Source of the DNA: an uncultured Bacilli bacterium
GTDB lineage: Bacteria; Bacillota_I; Bacilli_A; RF39; UBA660
Assembly: GCA_934102355.1 (NCBI GenBank)
Contig: CAKOSO010000001.1
Location: forward strand, 1-64,000
Length of the DNA: 64,000 nt
Direction: 5' to 3'
Shown: positions 31,984 to 39,226 of the stretch, in pieces
How the letters are laid out: the number at the start of each line of letters is the position of its first letter
Position numbering within the stretch: the stretch's first letter is position 1
Notes under the pieces: model-generated
Told to the model about the DNA's origin: nothing
Database searches by the model: none
The model's input: only the letters and a program-made list of their open reading frames with translations
Position numbers and translations under genes: made by a program

Positions 31984-34110
31984 ATGGACGACGAATTTAA
32001 CGGAATGAGTCCTGAAGATGTAGGTGGAGAAGAAACCTTATCAGGTTTAGCAAATGGTGTTTCAAGTGGAGTTAACTCTGCACAATCTTTAGCCCATGGT
32101 ATTGGGAACACTGTAAATAGATTTAGAAATTCCGGAAAAGATGATGAAGAAGGAGAAAAAAAGGAAGGAGAAGAAGGTTCAGAAAACAAAGAAGGAAAAG
32201 ATGACGACTTACTAGGTTCAAAGGAAAAAGATCCTAACCTAGATAAAGATACACCTGATACAAGCGGAAATACTTCTGGTGCTCCTAAAACTGATCCAGC
32301 TTCAAAAGATGTTGCTGGTGAAAACCTAGCCAAAGGTAATGCTCCAAAAGGAATGAATGAAAATAGTTCATTGCCAGACAACAGAAGTGAATTAGCAGGG
32401 AAAAATAAAAAGGGTAAAAAAGGCAAAAAAGGAATTGATGGTGGAAATAATCAAGCAGCAAATCCTAATGGCTCATTCGGAAAAAAACAACAAACACCTA
32501 ATTTAAATAATGAATCAAATCCTGCACTTGGTATCAATGCAGGTAAGAAATCAGGCGGAAGTGCAGCTAAAGATAGCGCTAAAAAAGGAGCAAAAAAAGG
32601 AGCTAAGAAAGGCGCAAAAGCAGCCAAAGATACTAAAAAAAATGCAGAAAAAGCAAAAAAAGCTATTCAAGTGTTTATGAAATTGCCTTTTGTTCTTAAA
32701 ATAATTATCATAATCGTTATTGCAGTAATTTTTCTTGTTTTATTCTTACTATTACTACTTGCAGGAAACGAGAATGATGGAACAGGTGGCTCTAATTATG
32801 GTACCCCTTACACTTATGAAAATGTTCCGTCAGTTAGACCAAGTGGACAACCACAAAAGTTTATAAATGAGAATGTTAGTTTTACCGATTCATGTACTAC
32901 TAGTGATGGAGTTCAAGGATATCAAGTTTTAAATGGTGTTGCAGGTCCAGAAGTTACTAATTCTAAACTTGCCAACGCTCATGTTACTTCATACATAGAT
33001 ACGAATGGGATTTCTAAATATTTTAATAAAGTTGGAAGTTATTATACATTTAAAGTCGTTGACGAAAATGAAGAAACAATGTGTATTCCAAGCGATGCTT
33101 TATTAGGAATACAAGATGTTATAATAAGAGAAGTTATTATGCCTCAAGTTGACAATAATGCAAAAGAATATGATCTTGCTCTTACTTATTACCAAACAGA
33201 TGCCTTAGTTGCAGGTAACTATAGTGATGGAAGAGACTCTTCAAGTAGCTCAATATCATCATTTAAAAACGGTGATTATTCAGTACTATGGAAATCAATG
33301 AAAGGTAAAACTAGCAATACTACACTTGAATATGCTTATGTTATGCCAAACAGTAATATGATGCTTTTATCGAATTCATTTAAAGTATTTGCATCATCAA
33401 GTAATAGAGACTATAAAGCTAGAAAAAGATCAGAGTATTCTTTATTTGTTACCGGAGATTACTCTAGAACAAAATCAACAATTACTGATGAAGTTTTAAA
33501 TGATTACGATAATTATAAAGCTGGTAATATATTAGATTATCAAGCAATTGCATATTCAGCATCATCAAGTAAAAGTTCTGGTACATATACAAGCTTAACT
33601 TGTGGTAGCTCAAGAATAAATGTTACAAAACCTAAAAATGCATGGTGTGCTGCTGGAATATATAGATATTTTGAAAGCTTTTTGCCTACTGCAGATCCAG
33701 CTGCTTGGAGTAAATTTCATAATATTTCTGGAGATGCAAAAGACTATTACTTCAGAAATAGAAATCTAGGAGCAAATGGATTTAAAATGGATAAAAATGC
33801 AGATAATTTAACACCAGGAACACTAATCGTATATTTCTGGTTAGGTTCACCAACTCATTGTGGTAATAAATGGGGTAGTGGTGACAGAAGTCTATGCGGA
33901 CACATTCAAGTAGTTGAAGCAAACGACGGAAAAGGAAATCTTCAAATATTCGAATGTAACACTTCAAGATATTCTGCATATGGTTGTTCAGGTGGAGGAG
34001 CAAATGGAGGCTGTTGTTCTCACCCAGAAACAGTTCAATACTACAAAAATTTAATGAATTCATCAAACTACGATGTTTTAGGATTTATTCATGTTTTAGG
34101 AGATTGTTAA
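31984..34110 (+). CDS. Large membrane protein with Lys-rich cytoplasmic region and external CHAP-like domain
   Basis: 708 aa, three parts. Residues 1-235 are disordered and highly charged: acidic up to about 90, then Lys/Ala/Gly-rich with repeated KKGAKKGAK units. Residues 236-260 are a single membrane helix. Residues 265-708 are outside; the last 155 look like a CHAP/NlpC-type Cys hydrolase with Cys555 in NAWCAAGIYRYFE, His640 in LCGHIQVVEA and Glu657/Asn659 in FECN. Eleven Cys in the external part suggest disulfides. There is no signal peptide, so the helix acts as a reverse or type II anchor. A peptidoglycan amidase role is inferred. The Shine-Dalgarno is GAGGTGAT. A lipoprotein gene starts at the very next base. 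Confidence 0.65.
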   Translation: MDDEFNGMSPEDVGGEETLSGLANGVSSGVNSAQSLAHGIGNTVNRFRNSGKDDEEGEKKEGEEGSENKEGKDDDLLGSKEKDPNLDKDTPDTSGNTSGAPKTDPASKDVAGENLAKGNAPKGMNENSSLPDNRSELAGKNKKGKKGKKGIDGGNNQAANPNGSFGKKQQTPNLNNESNPALGINAGKKSGGSAAKDSAKKGAKKGAKKGAKAAKDTKKNAEKAKKAIQVFMKLPFVLKIIIIIVIAVIFLVLFLLLLLAGNENDGTGGSNYGTPYTYENVPSVRPSGQPQKFINENVSFTDSCTTSDGVQGYQVLNGVAGPEVTNSKLANAHVTSYIDTNGISKYFNKVGSYYTFKVVDENEETMCIPSDALLGIQDVIIREVIMPQVDNNAKEYDLALTYYQTDALVAGNYSDGRDSSSSSISSFKNGDYSVLWKSMKGKTSNTTLEYAYVMPNSNMMLLSNSFKVFASSSNRDYKARKRSEYSLFVTGDYSRTKSTITDEVLNDYDNYKAGNILDYQAIAYSASSSKSSGTYTSLTCGSSRINVTKPKNAWCAAGIYRYFESFLPTADPAAWSKFHNISGDAKDYYFRNRNLGANGFKMDKNADNLTPGTLIVYFWLGSPTHCGNKWGSGDRSLCGHIQVVEANDGKGNLQIFECNTSRYSAYGCSGGGANGGCCSHPETVQYYKNLMNSSNYDVLGFIHVLGDC

Positions 34111-34851
34111 ATGAAAAAGGGAAAAATAATTATTTTGTTAGCTTTTTTGATATTATTTACTGGTTGTAGTGCTACAGTTAACTATAATATTGATAATGGT
34201 ATATCGCAAGATATGACTATTTCATTAAATAGCAGTGAACGTAGTAGTAAAACGGTTTATAACCTTGCTCTTGAAAGTGTTGAAAGAGTTGAAAAAACAA
34301 CTGAAATGCTTAGTGAATTTACATTTTCTGATACAGAAAGCTATAGCACTTTAAAAATTCAAAAAAAATCATCAATGAGTGATTATAAATTTGATAATGC
34401 ACTTGCAATGTGCTATGATACAGTACTATTTAGTAATGCTAATAATATGTTATCAATATCTACCGATAATGTTGCAACATGCTTTTCAAACTATCCAATG
34501 TTAGATGAATTAACAATTAATTTAACTACTGATTATAAAGTTTTAGAAAACAATGCAGATGAAGTAAATAACAATGTTTATACTTGGAAAATAACAAAAA
34601 ATAATTATACAAACAAAAAAATAAAACTTAGAGTTGATTATAGTGTCGATGGAAACAGAGACACATCATCACCTGGAAGTAGTGATACTAAACCTGTTAC
34701 ACCAGATAATAGAACTGATAATAAAGATAACACAGTTACTAAAACTTCTACAGTTTTACCTATATTAATTATGATAGGTACAATACTTGTGATATCTATA
34801 ATTCTATACATAGCTTATTATTTTAAAAATAAAAAAAATAATGAAATTTAA
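34111..34851 (+). CDS. Lipoprotein with C-terminal membrane helix
   Basis: 246 aa, family not recognised. A lipoprotein signal ends in LILFTGCSA (Cys at about 19). The external domain is Asn/Ser/Thr-rich with two later Cys; a Pro/Thr/Asp linker (TSSPGSSDTKPVTPDNRTDN) leads to a second membrane helix (TVLPILIMIGTILVISIILYIAYYF) and a basic tail, so both ends are membrane-held. ATG abuts the stop of the CHAP-like gene and AGGAG lies nine bases upstream, so the two are co-translated and probably work together. Confidence 0.7.
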   Translation: MKKGKIIILLAFLILFTGCSATVNYNIDNGISQDMTISLNSSERSSKTVYNLALESVERVEKTTEMLSEFTFSDTESYSTLKIQKKSSMSDYKFDNALAMCYDTVLFSNANNMLSISTDNVATCFSNYPMLDELTINLTTDYKVLENNADEVNNNVYTWKITKNNYTNKKIKLRVDYSVDGNRDTSSPGSSDTKPVTPDNRTDNKDNTVTKTSTVLPILIMIGTILVISIILYIAYYFKNKKNNEI

Positions 34852-34873
34852 TCAAAAATTGTATAAAAAAAAC

Positions 34874-34908
34874 AATTCCTTCCATTATATTAGTGGGAGG
34901 AATTTTTT
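34874..34908 (+). terminator. Terminator-like hairpin that hides a ribosome site
   Basis: Eleven-bp stem (34874-34884 with 34894-34904, one G-T pair), nine-base loop, T-run 34903-34908. The right arm contains GGGAGG, the ribosome site for ATG 34909, so the structure can both end transcription and block translation. Confidence 0.6.
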
Positions 34909-35451
34909 ATGAAAAAGTTTGTAATATATTTGTCTTGCTTTTTTGCTATAGTATTCTTATGTGGATGCAGTATGGATAATACTCCAACTAAAAAAACAGA
35001 AAGATTTTTAAATAATTATAAAAATTTAAACTCTACTGTTTTAACTCAACTTGATGATGTTGTAAATGGTGATACTCTTATGAATAGTGAACAAAAAGAC
35101 TTATATAAAGAGGTATTAAAAAAACAATATCAGGATTTAACTTATACTGTTAAAGATGAAGTAATTAATGGAAATAACGCTATTGTTACTGTTGAGATAG
35201 AAGTTTATGATCTTTATAAAACAAATAAAGATATAAGCGATTACTATGATACTCATAAAGAAGAATTCATGGTAGATGGTAAAATATCTGATACTAAATA
35301 TCTTGACTATAGAATTAAACAATTACAAAATACTCGTGACAAAGTAAAATACACAATTGACTTTAATTTAACTAAAGTAGATAAAGAGTGGACAATGGAT
35401 GAAATAAGCAATTCAACTATTCAGAAATTACATGGATTATACGCATATTAG
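34909..35451 (+). CDS. Small lipoprotein of unknown function
   Basis: 180 aa. Lipoprotein signal with lipobox FLCGCS (Cys at about 20). The mature part is a compact alpha/beta domain (VLTQLDDVVNGDTLMNSEQ, then TVKDEVINGNNAIVTVEIEVYDL and a final KVDKEWTMDEIS) resembling the NTF2/DUF4878-like fold of small lipoproteins, though I cannot fix the family. Starts at ATG with GGGAGG eight bases upstream, inside a hairpin. It may be read from the upstream operon. Confidence 0.7.
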   Translation: MKKFVIYLSCFFAIVFLCGCSMDNTPTKKTERFLNNYKNLNSTVLTQLDDVVNGDTLMNSEQKDLYKEVLKKQYQDLTYTVKDEVINGNNAIVTVEIEVYDLYKTNKDISDYYDTHKEEFMVDGKISDTKYLDYRIKQLQNTRDKVKYTIDFNLTKVDKEWTMDEISNSTIQKLHGLYAY

Positions 35452-35466
35452 TATAATCTTTTTTAT
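35435..35466 (+). terminator. Terminator overlapping the lipoprotein stop codon
   Basis: Seven-bp stem ATTATAC/GTATAAT (35436-35442 with 35451-35457), eight-base loop, then CTTTTTT. Confidence 0.65.
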
Positions 35467-35494
35467 TTCTAATATAATTTTATAGGTGAACTTT

Positions 35495-36574
35495 ATGAAA
35501 AAAATAATATTATCTATAGTCATGTTTTTTTTATTTACAATTACTGTTTCTGCAATGAATATTAATTCATCCTCATTTATTGCTATGGATATTAATTCAG
35601 GTAGAGTATTCTATGAAAAAAATAAAGATAATAAAAGACTTATCGCATCTACAACCAAAATAATGACAGCAATTGTTGCCATTGAAAATAGTAATATGGA
35701 AGATTTAATAGAAGCAAAAGAAGAAGTTTTAACCATGTATGGATCTAATATTTATATTGAATATCATGAACATATGCTAATGCTTGATTTATTATATGGC
35801 CTAATGCTTAGAAGTGGTAATGATGCAAGTGTAGTAATTGCAACTCATGTATCAGGCTCAATTGAAAAATTTGTATCTTTAATGAATGAAAAAGCAAAAG
35901 AACTTGGAATGACTAATACTATATTTAAAAACCCGCATGGATTAGATGAAGAAAGTGAAAATTATAGTACTGCTTATGACTTATCAATTCTTTATAGTTA
36001 TGCATACAAAAATGAAATATTTAGAAAAATAGTAGGCACAAAAAGATATAAATTAACTACTGAAGTTAAAGCATATGATTGGTATAACAGAAATAAAATA
36101 TTAACTATGTATGATAAAGCAACTGGTGGAAAAACTGGTTACACACCTAAAGCAGGTAAAGTATTAGTAACAAGCGCTTCAAACAATGATTTAGATATTG
36201 TAATTACATCATTTAATAGCATATATGATTATGATTTACATGCTAAGGTTTATGAAGATATATTTTATAATTATTCCAATACTTTAATTCTTGATAAAAA
36301 TAATTTTAACTTAAAAAATAATCCATTTGATGGAGTTTTATATATAAAAGATTCAGTATATTATCCTCTTTCAAATAGTGAAAAGAATAAAATTACTAAA
36401 CTGGTTAACTTTTATAACTTAAAAAAATATAATAATGGTGATGAAGTAGGGGAAGTGTATTTATATTTAGATGACGATATAATAAGTACTGCAAAAATAT
36501 ATATCAAAAAAAATGATAAAACTTTATATGAAAAAATAAAAGATTTTCTTCATTCAATTAAAATTTTTAATTAA
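35495..36574 (+). CDS. D-alanyl-D-alanine carboxypeptidase (DacF/PBP5 family)
   Basis: 359 aa. Signal peptide (1-20), then penicillin-binding motifs in order: SxxK as STTK (Ser52-Lys55), SGN in LRSGNDASV, and KTG in GGKTGYTPKAG. The family trims stem peptides of the wall; DacF acts on the spore cortex and DacA on vegetative wall, and sequence alone does not decide. The C-terminal anchor helix typical of DacA is replaced by a charged segment ending IKDFLHSIKIFN, an amphipathic membrane-binding type. GTG 35486 lies within the AGGTGA ribosome site, so ATG 35495 is the start. Confidence 0.9.
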   Translation: MKKIILSIVMFFLFTITVSAMNINSSSFIAMDINSGRVFYEKNKDNKRLIASTTKIMTAIVAIENSNMEDLIEAKEEVLTMYGSNIYIEYHEHMLMLDLLYGLMLRSGNDASVVIATHVSGSIEKFVSLMNEKAKELGMTNTIFKNPHGLDEESENYSTAYDLSILYSYAYKNEIFRKIVGTKRYKLTTEVKAYDWYNRNKILTMYDKATGGKTGYTPKAGKVLVTSASNNDLDIVITSFNSIYDYDLHAKVYEDIFYNYSNTLILDKNNFNLKNNPFDGVLYIKDSVYYPLSNSEKNKITKLVNFYNLKKYNNGDEVGEVYLYLDDDIISTAKIYIKKNDKTLYEKIKDFLHSIKIFN

Positions 36575-36593
36575 CTATTTTTCCTTTATAATC

Positions 36594-36622
36594 TTGAATT
36601 TTCTATTTGTTTAGATTATACT
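36594..36622 (+). promoter_or_regulatory. SigA-type promoter of the thioester adhesin gene
   Basis: TTGAAT at 36594-36599, 17-bp spacer, TATACT at 36617-36622. Confidence 0.7.
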
Positions 36623-36656
36623 TGTTGTATAAATAATATAGGATAGAGGTTATAAT

Positions 36657-39158
36657 ATGAAAAATAGTTTTTTTATAAAATTACTTGCAGTTATGACTTT
36701 ACTTTTTGTATCTTTATTTACTGTAGAAGTTAAAGCTATAGATTATACATCTGGTAAATATTCAGTTGGTGGTATTTTTTATGGAGATACTTTAGGTGAA
36801 GAAATAACTTATATGAATATGGAAAAAAACGGTACTATTTATGATGCCTTTTGTTTGAACCATGAATATAAATACTGTCGTAATAGTAAAACATATACTT
36901 CCATCGCTAATAATAGTTACGAAGCTAAAGGCCTTGGATCTTTAGTTGCATATTTTTATGAATCTTGTGGACGTAGTAATGGTACTACTACTGGCTTATC
37001 TTGTGAAAACTGGGCTCAATATGCTATTTGGGAAATTATAACTTATTATACAAACAATGGTAAAATACCACCAAGTGGTACAATCCTTTCAAGCAGTTTA
37101 TCTACAGCTCACAATGGTAACGAAATAACATTCATGGAAAAGATTAGTGCTATAAATGAAGAATACTTAAAAATTGCTAGTCCTTCTAATTATTGCATAA
37201 CTATTACTGCTCCAAATGGTAATACTAAAAACTTTTGCATGAAATATGAAACTAGTGATTCATATTATAAATGCGATGGATCCCTAGATATCCTAAAATA
37301 TAATGATACAGGTACTTGTGAAGGATCTGTAACTTCTAGTTATTATCAACTTATGGCTACATATAACGGAAGTTGTACAAAAAATCCTAAGACAGGCGGA
37401 TTAAAAATAGTTAAAAAATCAGAAAGTGGTAAACTTCTTCCTGGTGCACAGTTTAAAATATCAAGTACTAAGTCTGATTGCAGCGATAACGATACTATTT
37501 ATACTACAGATTCTACCGGGTCAATTGTAATCAATGATTTAAATCCTGGTGTTTATCATGTTTGTGAAATTAAAGCTCCAATGGGATATAAAATAATTGA
37601 TAAAAGCAAAGATATAACTATCAGTAGCTCTTCAACTGAATCAATTGAGTTTAAAAATACACCTTTAGGATCTATAATTGTTAGAAAAGTAGATAGTTAT
37701 AATAATAAATTACTTTCTGGTGCAACAATTGCTTTATATAAAGCTGGTTGTAAAGAAAAAGTAACAGATGCTATTACCGGTAAAACAATAGAAAACCAAG
37801 TAACAAATAGTCAAGGTGAAGTAATTTTTGCCAATTTACCTTTAGGTAGTTATTGTATAGTTGAAGTATCTTCTCCAAATAGATATCAAAATGTATCAAA
37901 TGCAATTATATATGGAAACCTAACAGTTAAACAAGACAATATTAAAATAACAGAAGATAACACTACTGTATCAAAAATGATAACAATGAAAAATGAACCT
38001 TTAGGCAACATGGTAATTGAAAAGCAAGATAAAGTATCTGGTAAATTATTAAATGGTGCTCAATTCGAACTTTATAAGTGTGATTCAAATTATAAAAATT
38101 GCGAAGTTGTAACTGAAGATGCTAATGGTGTTTCAATTACTAAAAAAACTAAAGCAGGAAATGAAGAATACTACTATTTATGTAGTGATAACAAATGTAA
38201 TAGCATTGGTACAACAAATGGTAAGATTTTAATAAATGATTTACTATATGGATATTATGCAGTTGTTGAAGTTGTTGCTCCAACTGATGGAAAACAAGGA
38301 TATAAAATCATTCGTGAAAAGATAAAAGTAGGGGAATTAAACGATACAAGCAATACTTGTGGTGGAGAACTTCTTGCTCCATGTTCTAAAATAATTGTTA
38401 AAGACGAACCAATAAATATCAAGATAATAAAATTTGCCATGAAAATAACAGGTGAAAAACTTGATAAAAAATTAACGGGTGTCACATTCCAAATTTATGA
38501 ATATGGATCTACTGATATATTTGATGAAGTTATAATATCATCAACTGATGGAGTAACAATTGGTATTAAGCCAGGAAAATATGTAATTAAAGAAATATCT
38601 TCTCCGAGCGGATACTCTTTAATGGATGATGATATAGTTTTCGAAGTATCTGTAGATGGTGTTGTAACAATAGAAAAAAATGATTATGTATCAGTTAGTG
38701 ATGATACAATTAATTTTTATAATAAACCCTCTAATTTAGTAATTAGTAAACAAGATATTACAAATGGAAAAGAACTTCCGGGGGCCACATTATATTTATC
38801 TTGTGATAATGGATATAATACCAGCTGGATTTCTTCTGATACTCCATATGAGTTTGATATTCAACCTGGTGTTACTTGTAAACTAAAAGAAACAGCATCA
38901 CCTGAAGGATATGAAGTTGAACTTAATGAACTTGAATTTAAACTTGACGATAATGGTAATGTTATTTCATTAGTAAACCTAGGAAATGATAGTAATTGGA
39001 AAATAGAAAGTAACAGAATAGTTTTGTATAATGGATTCAAAGTTCCAGCTACCGCATCTCTTATATCTATTATTGCAATAATACTTGGACTTGGTATTAT
39101 TGGTGGAGGTATTACATTTATTGTTATAGCAGGAAAAAGAAATCATAAACAAGCTTAA
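36657..39158 (+). CDS. Thioester-domain, Cna-B repeat surface adhesin with VPATA sorting-like end
   Basis: 833 aa. Signal peptide 1-27. Residues 28-240 fit a thioester domain: Cys66 in YDAFCLN and Gln121 in WAQYAIWE are spaced like the Cys-Gln pair that forms an internal thioester able to bind host surfaces covalently. Five Cna-B/SpaA-type domains follow (starting near 247, 336, 450, 590 and 690), each with a first-strand Lys (LKIVKK, IIVRKVD, MVIEKQDK, IKIIKFA, LVISKQD) and an E-box (CEIKAPMGY, VEVSSP, VEVVAP, KEISSPSGY, KETASPEGY), so isopeptide cross-links are likely. The end is NGFKVPATAS, a membrane helix and basic tail, resembling LPxTA-type sorting signals. No sortase is adjacent; the nearest is at 8 kb. 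A paralogue lies downstream. Confidence 0.8.
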   Translation: MKNSFFIKLLAVMTLLFVSLFTVEVKAIDYTSGKYSVGGIFYGDTLGEEITYMNMEKNGTIYDAFCLNHEYKYCRNSKTYTSIANNSYEAKGLGSLVAYFYESCGRSNGTTTGLSCENWAQYAIWEIITYYTNNGKIPPSGTILSSSLSTAHNGNEITFMEKISAINEEYLKIASPSNYCITITAPNGNTKNFCMKYETSDSYYKCDGSLDILKYNDTGTCEGSVTSSYYQLMATYNGSCTKNPKTGGLKIVKKSESGKLLPGAQFKISSTKSDCSDNDTIYTTDSTGSIVINDLNPGVYHVCEIKAPMGYKIIDKSKDITISSSSTESIEFKNTPLGSIIVRKVDSYNNKLLSGATIALYKAGCKEKVTDAITGKTIENQVTNSQGEVIFANLPLGSYCIVEVSSPNRYQNVSNAIIYGNLTVKQDNIKITEDNTTVSKMITMKNEPLGNMVIEKQDKVSGKLLNGAQFELYKCDSNYKNCEVVTEDANGVSITKKTKAGNEEYYYLCSDNKCNSIGTTNGKILINDLLYGYYAVVEVVAPTDGKQGYKIIREKIKVGELNDTSNTCGGELLAPCSKIIVKDEPINIKIIKFAMKITGEKLDKKLTGVTFQIYEYGSTDIFDEVIISSTDGVTIGIKPGKYVIKEISSPSGYSLMDDDIVFEVSVDGVVTIEKNDYVSVSDDTINFYNKPSNLVISKQDITNGKELPGATLYLSCDNGYNTSWISSDTPYEFDIQPGVTCKLKETASPEGYEVELNELEFKLDDNGNVISLVNLGNDSNWKIESNRIVLYNGFKVPATASLISIIAIILGLGIIGGGITFIVIAGKRNHKQA
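37452..37480 (+). repeat. 29-bp exact repeat shared by the two Cna-B genes, copy 1
   Basis: Identical to 40373-40401; both encode the segment FKISSTKSD in the first Cna-B domain. Exact nucleotide identity within otherwise diverged domains points to recent duplication or gene conversion. Confidence 0.85.
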
Positions 39159-39173
39159 AATGCTTGTTTTTTT
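39147..39173 (+). terminator. Terminator of the thioester adhesin gene
   Basis: Eight-bp stem AAACAAGC/GCTTGTTT (39147-39154 with 39162-39169), seven-base loop including the stop codon, T-run. Confidence 0.8.
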
Positions 39174-39174
39174 C

Positions 39175-39203
39175 TTTACCTTATCATATTAAAATGATAT
39201 AAT
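39175..39203 (+). promoter_or_regulatory. SigA-type promoter of the vWA/Cna-B gene
   Basis: TTTACC at 39175-39180, 17-bp spacer, TATAAT at 39198-39203 preceded by TGA. The gene has its own promoter, so it is not simply read through from the adhesin. Confidence 0.7.
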
Positions 39204-39226
39204 TTTTTATAGGATAGGGTGATTAT

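Noticed and set aside
31950..32426. 158-aa reading frame on the minus strand
   Set aside because: Pure shadow of the low-complexity Lys/Glu/Gly region of the CHAP-like gene; Pro/Ser/Phe-rich, no ribosome site.
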